Source: Oceanicola sp. 22II-s10i (GTDB lineage: Bacteria > Pseudomonadota > Alphaproteobacteria > Rhodobacterales > Rhodobacteraceae). From it: a stretch of DNA of 64,000 nt. This document shows, piece by piece, positions 47,338 to 54,964 of this stretch; position 1 is the first letter of the stretch; each line of letters begins with the position of its first letter. The stretch is from assembly GCF_002210105.1 (NCBI RefSeq), contig NZ_AQQU01000012.1:1-64000 (forward strand). The letters are read 5' to 3'. A model generated the notes under the pieces. It made no database searches, was not told where the DNA came from, and saw only the letters and a list, made by a program, of their open reading frames with translations. Made by a program: the position numbers and the translations under genes.

Positions 47338-47448
47338 GCGCAAGCTGGCGCCCTTGTGACGGTGCGGCACTGCTGACAGGTCTGGCCGGGTATTGGCAGC
47401 ACGCGGTCAAGGCTGTAAGACGGGCCGGAATTCAGGGGGTAGTCCGAC

Positions 47449-48129
47449 GTGAGCCAGAGCGACAGTTTCATCGACGAGGTGACCGAGGAGGTCCGCCGCG
47501 ATCGCAATTTCGCGCTGCTCAAGCGGTATGGCTGGATCGCGCTGCTGGTCGTGGTCGTGGTCGTCGGCGCGGCCGCCTGGAACGAATACCAGAAGGCGAC
47601 GGCCCGCGCCGAGGCCGAGGCGCTCGGCGACGACCTGCTGTCGGCGCTGCAGCAGGCGGATCCGGCCGAACGTGTCACCGCGCTGGCCGCTGTCGAGGTG
47701 ACGGGCCCCGGCCAGTCGGCCGTGCGCAACATGCTGCAGGCGGGCGAGGCCGTGGAGGCGGGCGACACCGCCGCGGCGGTCGACCGGCTGATGGCGGTGG
47801 CCGAGACCGAGGGGCTGTCGCGGATCTATCGCGATCTGGCCCGGTTCAAGGCGCTTGGCCTCAGCGGGCCGGGCACGTCGCCGGCGGATCGCCGCGCGGG
47901 CTATGAACAGCTGGCCGCGCCGGGCGCGCCGCTGCGGCTGATGGCACTGGAACAGATCGCCCTGACCCAGATCGAGGAAGGCGACCGCGACGCGGCGGTT
48001 GCGACCCTGCGTGGTGTCCTGAGCGATGCGGAACTGACCGCGGGCTTGCGTCAGCGGATTTCTCAGTTGATGGTGGCGCTCGGAGAAGATCCGGCCGGGG
48101 CCGAAGGCGCTGCGACCGGCGACCAGTGA
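47449..48129 (+). CDS. YfgM-like tetratricopeptide membrane protein
   Basis: A 226-residue protein with a cytoplasmic N terminus (SFIDEVTEEVRRDRNFALLKRYG), one membrane helix (about residues 29-44, a run of valines) and a periplasmic helical region with repeat-like units, as in YfgM. In E. coli YfgM is a periplasmic chaperone partner of the SecYEG translocon. The start is a GTG at 47449. The order yfgM-bamB-der is conserved with E. coli, which supports the call more than the weak sequence identity expected for this family. Confidence 0.85.
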   Translation: MSQSDSFIDEVTEEVRRDRNFALLKRYGWIALLVVVVVVGAAAWNEYQKATARAEAEALGDDLLSALQQADPAERVTALAAVEVTGPGQSAVRNMLQAGEAVEAGDTAAAVDRLMAVAETEGLSRIYRDLARFKALGLSGPGTSPADRRAGYEQLAAPGAPLRLMALEQIALTQIEEGDRDAAVATLRGVLSDAELTAGLRQRISQLMVALGEDPAGAEGAATGDQ

Positions 48130-48171
48130 ACGCCATATTGATCAGACGAATTGGACAGGGGCACGCGGAAC

Positions 48172-49536
48172 ATGGCTGAGGCAGCTGGGATCATGGGCGC
48201 GGCGTTCGGGACGCGACTGGTGCGGGTGGCGCTGATCGGTGCCGTGGCGCTGCTGGCCGCCTGCGACGAACGCGAGGTCTACCTGCCCGGCAAGCGCGAG
48301 AACGTCCGCGACGTGCTGGCAACCGAGGCGCCGGGACCGGGTCCGAACGACGTGGCCGCCAACCGCTCGGTCCGTATCGCCCTGCCGCGCGCCACGATGA
48401 ACGCCGAATGGCTGCAACGGCCCGGCACGCCGTCGACCCGCACCGCGCACCCCGCGCTGGCCGCCGCGCCGCGGCTGGCATGGTCGGCGCCGATCGGCGC
48501 GGGCGACAGCCGCCGCAACCGGATCACCGCATCTCCCGTCGTCATGGGCGGACGGGTGTTCACGCTGGACGCCGAGGCGCAGGTCACCGCGACTTCGACC
48601 GCCGGGCAGACCCTGTGGCAGACCAACCTCGTCCCGCCGCGCGAACGCGGAAGCGACGCGACCGGCGGCGGCCTGGCCGCGGGTGGCGGGCTGGTCTATG
48701 TCTCGTCCGGTTTCGGCACGCTGACCGCGCTCGACCCCGCATCGGGCGGGATCGCATGGCAGCAGAAACTCGAGGCGGTCGGCAACGGCAGCCCGACCTA
48801 TTTCAAGGGCGTGGTCTATCTGGTGTCCGGCGACGCGACCGGCTGGGCGATCGACCCCAAGACCGGCCGGGTGCTGTGGCAGATCACCAGCGCCGCGGCG
48901 ATGAACGACACCCTCGGCGGGCCGGCCCCGGCGCTGACCGAGACCTATGCGATCTTCCCGTTCTCGTCGGGCCAGATCATCGGCGCGTTCCGCAAGGGCG
49001 GGCTGCGTCAGTGGGAAGGCTACGTGAGCGGCCGCCGCGCGGGCTATGCGCGCGCGAACGTCGGCGGGATCACCGGCGACCCGGTTGTCGTGGGCGATAC
49101 GGTCTACGTGGGCAGCCAGTCCGGTCGGCTGGTGGCGATGAATGTCGGCAACGGCGAACCGGTCTGGACCGCGAACGAGGGGCCGCAAGCCCCGGTGACG
49201 GTGATCGGCGGGTCTGTCTTCATGGTATCGGACCGCAACGAGCTGCTGCGCCTCGACGCCGCCACGGGCGAGCGGATCTGGGGCGTGGAATTGCCGTTCT
49301 TCACCAGCGGATCGTTCCGCCGCCAGCATGAAATCTTTGTCCACTACGGCCCGGTGGTCGCGGGTGGTCAGGTGATCATCGCGTCGAACGACGGGCTGCT
49401 GCGGTTCTTCGATCCGGCCTCGGGCGCGATGACCCGGTCGGTCGAGATCCCCGGCGGCGCGACGGTGAACCCGGTGGTCGCTGGCGGCACGCTCTACGTC
49501 GTGTCCTCGGACGGAAAGCTGCTGGCCTATCGCTGA
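48172..49536 (+). CDS. bamB: Outer membrane assembly lipoprotein BamB
   Basis: A 454-residue PQQ-like beta-propeller lipoprotein of the BAM complex, which inserts outer-membrane beta-barrels. A lipobox LLAAC gives a lipidated cysteine near residue 31. Repeated propeller blades follow with motifs such as LDAEAQVTA, LTALDPASGGIAWQ, AIDPKTGRVLWQ and RLDAATGERIWG. The ATG at 48193 is an attractive alternative start because it gives a shorter, positively charged signal peptide; I keep 48172 because neither ribosome site is clear. It lies 42 bp after the yfgM-like gene and before der. Confidence 0.93.
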   Translation: MAEAAGIMGAAFGTRLVRVALIGAVALLAACDEREVYLPGKRENVRDVLATEAPGPGPNDVAANRSVRIALPRATMNAEWLQRPGTPSTRTAHPALAAAPRLAWSAPIGAGDSRRNRITASPVVMGGRVFTLDAEAQVTATSTAGQTLWQTNLVPPRERGSDATGGGLAAGGGLVYVSSGFGTLTALDPASGGIAWQQKLEAVGNGSPTYFKGVVYLVSGDATGWAIDPKTGRVLWQITSAAAMNDTLGGPAPALTETYAIFPFSSGQIIGAFRKGGLRQWEGYVSGRRAGYARANVGGITGDPVVVGDTVYVGSQSGRLVAMNVGNGEPVWTANEGPQAPVTVIGGSVFMVSDRNELLRLDAATGERIWGVELPFFTSGSFRRQHEIFVHYGPVVAGGQVIIASNDGLLRFFDPASGAMTRSVEIPGGATVNPVVAGGTLYVVSSDGKLLAYR

Positions 49537-49540
49537 TCCG

Positions 49541-49584
49541 GCGCGCGCCGCGCGGCCGCGCCGACGCCCCGCCCGCCGTCCCGT
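49541..49584 (+). repeat. Dispersed intergenic repeat, module A (copy 3)
   Basis: A GCGC-rich inverted stretch followed by the 22-bp core at 49563-49584, identical to the core at 42210-42231. It lies between bamB and der, without module B. Confidence 0.7.
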
Positions 49585-49656
49585 GAAACGACGCGCCTTT
49601 GCGCCGCGCCGGTAATGGTGTATCGGGGCGCTTCGAGTTCGCCGGAGTCCGGGCCC

Positions 49657-51144
49657 ATGTCCTTCACCCTCGCCATCGTCGGCCGTCCCAACGTGGGCAA
49701 GTCGACGCTGTTCAACCGTCTCGTCGGCAAGAAGCTGGCGCTGGTCGACGACCAGCCCGGCGTCACCCGCGACCTGCGCGAGGGCGCGGCCCGGCTGGGC
49801 GACCTGAAGTTCACCGTGATCGACACGGCGGGGCTGGAAGAGGTCACCGACGACAGCCTCCAGGGCCGGATGCGCCGCCTGACCGAGCGGGCCGTGGACA
49901 TGGCCGATGTCTGCCTGTTCGTGATCGACGCCCGCGCCGGGATCACGCCCACGGACGAGGTCTTTGCCGAGATCCTGCGCCGCCGGTCGGGGCGGGTGAT
50001 CGTCGCCGCAAACAAGGCCGAGGGGCAGGCGGCGGATGCCGGTGTACTCGAGGCCTATGGTCTGGGTCTGGGCGAACCGCTGCGCATTTCCGGCGAGCAT
50101 GGCGAGGGGATGGCCGATCTCTATGCCGCGTTGATGCCGATCGCCGATGCCTTCGAGAAGAAGGCGGCGGCTGCGGAGGAAGAGGCGCCGGTGACGGATG
50201 TCACGCTGTCCGAGGCGGAAGCCGAGGAGGGCGAGGCCGGCGAGGACTGGCGGCCTTCGGACAGGCGTCCGTTGCAGGTGGCTGTCGTCGGGCGTCCGAA
50301 TGCCGGGAAATCGACTCTCATCAACCGGATCATCGGCGAGGACCGCCTGCTGACCGGGCCGGAGGCGGGAATCACGCGCGATTCCATCTCGCTGCCGATC
50401 GTGTGGGACGATGTGCCGATGCGCCTGTTCGACACCGCGGGTATGCGCAAGCGTGCCAAGGTGCAGGACAAGGTCGAGAAGCTTTCGGTTTCGGACGGCC
50501 TGCGCGCGGTGAAGTTCGCGGAGGTGGTCGTCGTCCTGCTGGACGCGGCGATTCCGTTCGAACAGCAGGACCTGCGGATCGCGGACCTGGCCGAGCGCGA
50601 GGGGCGCGCGGTGGTCGTCGCGGTGAACAAGTGGGATCTGGAAGAAGACCGGCAGGGCAAGCTGGCGGAGCTGAAGGAGGCCTTCGAGCGTCTGCTGCCG
50701 CAGCTGCGCGGCGCGCCGCTGGTGACAGTCTCGGCGCGGACGGGGCGTGGCCTCGACCGGCTGCATGCCGCCATCGTCAAGGCGCACGAGATCTGGAACC
50801 GCCGGGTCTCGACCGGCCAGCTGAACCGCTGGCTGACCGGCATGCTGGAGCAGCACCCGCCGCCCGCGCCGCAGGGCCGCCGGATCAAGCTGCGCTACAT
50901 GACGCAGGCCAAGACCCGCCCGCCGGGGTTCGTGGTGATGTGCTCGCATCCCGACAAGATGCCGGACAGCTACGTGCGTTATCTGGTGAACGGGCTGCGC
51001 GAAAGCTTCGACATGCCGGGCACGCCGATCCGGCTGCACATGCGCGGGCAGGGGGACAAGAACCCCTACAAGGGGCGGAAGAAGTCCACGCCGTCGCGGC
51101 TGCGCAAGCACCTGGGCAAACCGATTCCCGGCAAGAAGGGGTAA
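49657..51144 (+). CDS. der: Ribosome biogenesis GTPase Der
   Basis: A 495-residue essential GTPase with two G domains in tandem, needed for 50S subunit assembly. The first P-loop is GRPNVGKST (residues 8-16) with DTAGLEE as G3; the second is GRPNAGKST with DTAGMRK as G3 and NKWD as G4. The first G4 reads NKAE. A KH-like domain follows (ATG-rich [19 protein letters not shown]). Between the domains is an acidic Glu/Ala linker. The ATG at 49657 removes a short upstream extension. Third gene of yfgM-bamB-der. Confidence 0.97.
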   Translation: MSFTLAIVGRPNVGKSTLFNRLVGKKLALVDDQPGVTRDLREGAARLGDLKFTVIDTAGLEEVTDDSLQGRMRRLTERAVDMADVCLFVIDARAGITPTDEVFAEILRRRSGRVIVAANKAEGQAADAGVLEAYGLGLGEPLRISGEHGEGMADLYAALMPIADAFEKKAAAAEEEAPVTDVTLSEAEAEEGEAGEDWRPSDRRPLQVAVVGRPNAGKSTLINRIIGEDRLLTGPEAGITRDSISLPIVWDDVPMRLFDTAGMRKRAKVQDKVEKLSVSDGLRAVKFAEVVVVLLDAAIPFEQQDLRIADLAEREGRAVVVAVNKWDLEEDRQGKLAELKEAFERLLPQLRGAPLVTVSARTGRGLDRLHAAIVKAHEIWNRRVSTGQLNRWLTGMLEQHPPPAPQGRRIKLRYMTQAKTRPPGFVVMCSHPDKMPDSYVRYLVNGLRESFDMPGTPIRLHMRGQGDKNPYKGRKKSTPSRLRKHLGKPIPGKKG

Positions 51145-51604
51145 CGGTGGCGGGCGCTGTCCCATCCGTATCGGTGCCGGGCTCGGTCCGGTCCGTGGGA
51201 TGGTGCGGGTTCAGGCCGGTCCGGGCGGGATCACGGGGCGAGATGCCACGTGCTCATCGGGCGCGCGCCGTCTTGAACAGCGTGTCAGGCCGATGGGGCC
51301 TCGATATCGCCTTTACGGGCCGTAAGGCATCGGGGCCTTTCATGGGCGGCTCATGGACCGTGGTCATCCCGCAATCGGAACCGGGGCCGGGCGAGCGCCG
51401 GCCCGTGGGATGGCGCAGCCGACGACCGTCATGGGCGCTTTCATCTCGCCACATGCCTCCGACCTCGAAACGATGCGCAGGCGTCGCCAGAGCGTCAGCC
51501 CGCGGGGACGGGCCGGCGCTCGCCCGGCGCCTTCGGCTTGACTCCGGGCGGAGGAGCGCTCGGGCCGGGGCAGGTGGCGCTCTTCGCTGTCCCGTGGTGT
51601 CCCC
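51145..51604. other. 460-bp gene-free stretch with a perfect inverted repeat
   Basis: No frame here has a family signature or a ribosome site. The notable structure is a 20-bp perfect inverted repeat: 51386-51405 matches the reverse complement of 51509-51528, extended by one more pair, around about 100 bp. A 13-bp palindrome TTACGG-G-CCGTAA lies near 51313-51325. Some short phrases such as CCGTGGGATGG recur. The stretch could hold a structured transcript, a terminator region for der, or the remains of a lost gene. Confidence 0.6.
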
Positions 51605-52486
51605 ATGATCGACCGCCTCGAAATGCTCATCGCCCTCGCGCGCGAGGAACACTTCGGCCGCGCCGCCGAAAGCCTCGGCATCACCCAGCCCTCGCTCTCC
51701 GCCGGGATCAAGCAGCTCGAAGCCCAGCTTGGCGTCCAGCTGGTCTGGCGCGGTTCTCGCTACGGCGGACTGACCCCCGAGGGCCAGCGCGCCCTCGACT
51801 GGGCCCGCCGCATCGTCGGCGACGCCCGCACCCTGCGCGAGGAGATGCGGGCGGTGCACCGGGGCCTTTCCGGCGCACTGCGCATCGCCGTGATCCCGAC
51901 CGCGCTGACCGTGGCCGCCCGGCTGACCTCGGATTTCTGCACCGCGAATCCCGGCGTCTCGGTCACGGTCCTGTCCCGCTCCTCTGTCGAGATCCTCAAG
52001 ATGATCGAGGATCTGGAGGCCGACGCGGGGATCACCTATCTCGACAACGAACCGCTGGGCCGCGTCGTCACCGTTCCGCTCTACCGCGAGGCCTACCACC
52101 TCGTCTGCCCCGCCGACGCCCCTCTGGCGGCCCGCGACACGGTGGCCTGGGCGGACCTCGCCGACCTGCCGCTCTGCCTGCTGACGCCGGACATGCAGAA
52201 CCGCCGGATCGTGAACCAGATGCTCTTCGAGGCCGGGGTCACCCCGCAGATACGGGTGGAATCGAACTCCACCGTCATCCTGATGAGCCATGTGGAGCAG
52301 GGCGGCTGGTCGACGATCCTGCCGCGCGAGATCGCGGGCTTCCTCTCCGCGGGCCGGGCGGTGCGCAGCATCCCGATCCGTCAGGGCGGCGCACGCCACG
52401 CCGTCGGCCTCGTCGCACCGTGGCGCGAACCTCATACACCGGTGCTGGAGGCGCTGATCGAGGCGGCGCGGGGGCTCGCGGCTTGA
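51605..52486 (+). CDS. LysR-family regulator of the formate dehydrogenase operon
   Basis: A 293-residue LysR regulator. The N-terminal helix-turn-helix (residues 1-60: FGRAAESLGITQPSLSAGIKQLEAQLG) is followed by the effector-binding domain (about 90-290). It lies directly upstream of and in the same direction as fdsG, as the LysR-type FdsR does in some formate-oxidising bacteria. Its stop codon is inside a 21-bp palindrome that should be its binding site. Formate or a related metabolite is the likely inducer (inference). The ATG at 51605 has no strong ribosome site. Confidence 0.9.
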   Translation: MIDRLEMLIALAREEHFGRAAESLGITQPSLSAGIKQLEAQLGVQLVWRGSRYGGLTPEGQRALDWARRIVGDARTLREEMRAVHRGLSGALRIAVIPTALTVAARLTSDFCTANPGVSVTVLSRSSVEILKMIEDLEADAGITYLDNEPLGRVVTVPLYREAYHLVCPADAPLAARDTVAWADLADLPLCLLTPDMQNRRIVNQMLFEAGVTPQIRVESNSTVILMSHVEQGGWSTILPREIAGFLSAGRAVRSIPIRQGGARHAVGLVAPWREPHTPVLEALIEAARGLAA

Positions 52487-52503
52487 TAGGCATTGCCTAT
52501 CAA
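52483..52503 (+). promoter_or_regulatory. LysR-type operator in front of the fds operon
   Basis: A perfect 21-bp palindrome with arms TTGATAGGCA and TGCCTATCAA around one base. It contains ATAG-N7-CTAT and the T-N11-A rule of LysR sites (T at 52487, A at 52499). It overlaps the regulator's stop codon and lies about 80 bp upstream of fdsG. Confidence 0.8.
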
Positions 52504-52580
52504 TCGACGGAAATGCGATATTGATTTACCGCGCAATGCCGCGCAGAACCGCCCCGACCGCCAAAGCCAGGGTGACGCCC

Positions 52581-53048
52581 ATGTCCGACGCCTCAGCCGA
52601 CCTGACCGAGATCGACCGCATCATCGACGGCCACCGCACGCTCGAGGGGCCGATGCTGCCGATCCTGCACGCGATCCAGCACGCTTTCGGCCATATCCCC
52701 GAGGCCGCGATCGCCCGCATCGCCCATGCCCTGAACCTCGGCCGGGCCGAGGTGCATGGCGTCGTCAGCTTCTACCACGACTTCCGCGAGACGCCCGCCG
52801 GGACGCACACCCTGCGCATCTGCCGGGCCGAGGCCTGCCAGGCCCAGGGCGGCGCGGCACTCGAGGCGGCGGCGCAGCGGCGGCTGGCCACCGGCTGGCA
52901 CGGAACGGGCACCTGCGGCGTGACGCTGGAGCCGGTCTATTGCCTCGGTCTCTGCGCCTGCGGGCCAGCGGTGGAGCTTGACGGACAGCTTCACGGGCGG
53001 GTCGATGCCGACCGGCTGGAGACGCTGCTGAAGGAGGCGGGCGCATGA
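52581..53048 (+). CDS. fdsG: NAD-dependent formate dehydrogenase, gamma subunit
   Basis: A 155-residue thioredoxin-like [2Fe-2S] protein related to NuoE of complex I. The four cluster ligands are Cys81, Cys86, Cys121 and Cys125 (CRAEAC and CLGLC). It is the electron-transfer gamma subunit of the cytosolic FdsGBA complex, which oxidises formate to CO2 with NAD. I start at the ATG at 52581; earlier in-frame starts add a basic tail that overlaps the operator region. It ends in an ATGA overlap with fdsB. Confidence 0.94.
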   Translation: MSDASADLTEIDRIIDGHRTLEGPMLPILHAIQHAFGHIPEAAIARIAHALNLGRAEVHGVVSFYHDFRETPAGTHTLRICRAEACQAQGGAALEAAAQRRLATGWHGTGTCGVTLEPVYCLGLCACGPAVELDGQLHGRVDADRLETLLKEAGA

Positions 53049-54574
53049 GGATCTACGTCCCCGCAGATGCCGCCGCCCGCGCCCTCGGCGCCGATGCCGT
53101 GGCCGATGCGATCACCGCCGAGGCGGAGGCGCGCGGACTCGAGGTCACGCTGGTCCGCAACGGCACCCGCGGCATGATCTGGCTGGAACCGCTGGTCGAG
53201 GTGGAAACGGACGCCGGCCGCACCGCCTTCGGCCCGGTCGCGGCCTCGGACGTGCCCGGCCTCTTCGCCAGCAACTTCGGCGACGACGCGCTGGCCCTCG
53301 GCCCGGTCGAGGCGATCCCCTATTTCGCCCGCCAGACCCGTCTGACCTTCGCCCGCTGCGGCCTGACCGACCCGCTGTCGCTGGCCGACTACGAGGCGCA
53401 TGGCGGCCTCGCGGGACTCCGCCGCGCGCTCGGCATGTCACAGGCCGAGATCGTGACCGAGGTAACCCAGAGCGGTCTGCGCGGCCGCGGCGGCGCGGGC
53501 TTTCCGACCGGCATCAAGTGGGACACGGTGCGCAAGGCCGAGGCGGACCGGAAGTACATCGTCTGCAATGCCGACGAGGGCGACAGCGGGACCTTCGCCG
53601 ACCGGATGCTGATGGAGGGCGATCCCTTCTGCCTGATCGAGGGCATGGCGATCGCGGGCCTCGGCACCGGCGCCGAGAAGGGCTTCGTCTACCTGCGGTC
53701 GGAATACCCGGATGCGATCCGCGTGATGACCGCGGCGGTGGACATCGCCCGACGCGCGGGGCTGCTCGGCACGGACGTGCTCGGCTCGGGCCGCGCCTTC
53801 GACATGGAAATCCGCGTGGGCGCGGGGGCCTACGTATGCGGCGAGGAAACCTCGCTGCTGAACTCGCTGGAAGGCAAGCGCGGGACGGTGCGCGCGAAGC
53901 CGCCACTGCCGGCGCTGGAGGGCGCGTTCGGCAGGCCGACGGTGGTCAACAACGTGATCTCGCTGGCGACGGTGCCGGTGATCTTCGAGAAGGGCGCGGA
54001 CTACTACCGCGACTTCGGCCTCGGCCGGTCGCGCGGGACGATCCCGCTGCAGATCGCCGGCAACGTCCGTCACGGCGGGCTGTTCGAGACGGCCTTCGGC
54101 CTGCCCCTCGGCGAGATCGTGGATGACATCGGCGGCGGCACCCGCTCGGGCCGCCCGGTCAAGGCGGTGCAGGTCGGCGGCCCGCTCGGCGCCTACTTCG
54201 GCCCCAACCAGTTCGATACGCCCTTCGGCTACGAGGAGTTCGACGGGCAGGGCGGCCTGATCGGCCATGCGGGCCTCGTCGTCTTCGACGACACGGCCGA
54301 CCTCGGCGCGATGGCCCGCTTCGCGATGGAGTTCTGCGCGGTCGAAAGCTGCGGCAAGTGCACCCCCTGTCGCATCGGCGCGGTGCGCGGCGTGGAAACC
54401 ATCGACCGCATCCGCCAGGGCGACGCCGCGGCGATCCCGCTGCTCGAGGACCTCTGCGAGACGATGAAGGACGGCAGCCTCTGCGCCCTCGGCGGCTTCA
54501 CGCCCTACCCGGTTCTCTCGGCCCTACGCCTCGCCCCCCAAGATTTCACGCCCGCCAGGGAGGCCGCGGAATGA
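53045..54574 (+). CDS. fdsB: NAD-dependent formate dehydrogenase, beta subunit
   Basis: A 509-residue NuoF-like flavoprotein that carries FMN and a [4Fe-4S] cluster and reduces NAD. Residues 1-90 are a NuoE-like thioredoxin domain fused in front. The flavin/NADH region has LRGRGGAGFPTGIKW and YVCGEETSLLNSLEG, and the cluster motif is ESCGKCTPCRIG near residue 440. The ATG at 53045 overlaps the fdsG stop. A 157-bp spacer with the composite repeat follows before the next gene, which is unusual inside this operon. Confidence 0.95.
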   Translation: MRIYVPADAAARALGADAVADAITAEAEARGLEVTLVRNGTRGMIWLEPLVEVETDAGRTAFGPVAASDVPGLFASNFGDDALALGPVEAIPYFARQTRLTFARCGLTDPLSLADYEAHGGLAGLRRALGMSQAEIVTEVTQSGLRGRGGAGFPTGIKWDTVRKAEADRKYIVCNADEGDSGTFADRMLMEGDPFCLIEGMAIAGLGTGAEKGFVYLRSEYPDAIRVMTAAVDIARRAGLLGTDVLGSGRAFDMEIRVGAGAYVCGEETSLLNSLEGKRGTVRAKPPLPALEGAFGRPTVVNNVISLATVPVIFEKGADYYRDFGLGRSRGTIPLQIAGNVRHGGLFETAFGLPLGEIVDDIGGGTRSGRPVKAVQVGGPLGAYFGPNQFDTPFGYEEFDGQGGLIGHAGLVVFDDTADLGAMARFAMEFCAVESCGKCTPCRIGAVRGVETIDRIRQGDAAAIPLLEDLCETMKDGSLCALGGFTPYPVLSALRLAPQDFTPAREAAE

Positions 54575-54704
54575 CACGCGCCGCTCGCGCCCTGCGGGCC
54601 CGTCGCCCCACCCGCCATCCCGCGCCAGTCCCCTGCTTCTTCTGGTTCCAAATACTTCGGGGGAGTCGCGGCGCAGCCGCGGCGGGGGCAGAGCCCCCCG
54701 CGAC
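54575..54704 (+). repeat. Composite intergenic repeat, modules A and B (fourth copy of each)
   Basis: A diverged module A core (54602-54623) runs into module B from 54625 (GTCCCCTGCTTCTTCTGG at 54629-54646). Its end forms an outer stem GTCGCG / CGCGAC (54665-54670, 54699-54704) and an inner stem GGGGGC / GCCCCC (54684-54689, 54693-54698) with an AGA loop. It lies inside the fds operon, after fdsB. Confidence 0.8.
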
Positions 54705-54731
54705 GCTCATCGCGATCAAGGAGACCCGAAC

Positions 54732-54950
54732 ATGACGGACAAGGTCAAAGGCCCCGCCTCCTACTTCCCCTCGATCGAGAAGAAGTACGGCCAGCCCGTC
54801 GAGCACTGGCTCGCCATGGTCCGCGAACGGCTCGGCTCCATGGCCCACATGGAAATCGTCGCCTTCCTGAAAGACACCCATGGCCTCGGCCATGGCCATG
54901 CCAACGCGCTGGTGGCCCATGAAAAGGCCGCCGCCGGCAAATCAACCTGA
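54732..54950 (+). CDS. DUF4287 domain-containing protein
   Basis: A 72-residue soluble protein with the DUF4287 pattern (GPASYFPSIEKKYGQPVEHWL, then a helical region ending LGHGHANALVAHEKA). Its function is unknown. AGGAGA about 9 nt before the ATG at 54732 supports the start. It lies between fdsB and fdsA, whereas R. capsulatus has fdsC further down; the insertion suggests a role in assembly or a recent arrival with the repeat spacer (inference). The last residues are polar, and no metal site is evident. Confidence 0.82.
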   Translation: MTDKVKGPASYFPSIEKKYGQPVEHWLAMVRERLGSMAHMEIVAFLKDTHGLGHGHANALVAHEKAAAGKST

Positions 54951-54964
54951 CCCCGGAGCCCGCC

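Noticed and set aside
48142-51165. A roughly 1000-codon open frame on the minus strand opposite bamB and der
   Set aside because: It is antisense to two clear genes, has a His/Arg/Asp-rich composition typical of GC-rich shadow frames, and shows no family motif. Similar long antisense frames opposite the FtsX permease (6605-9499), the first RND pump (11195-13135) and the second RND pump (43682-46393) were rejected for the same reason.
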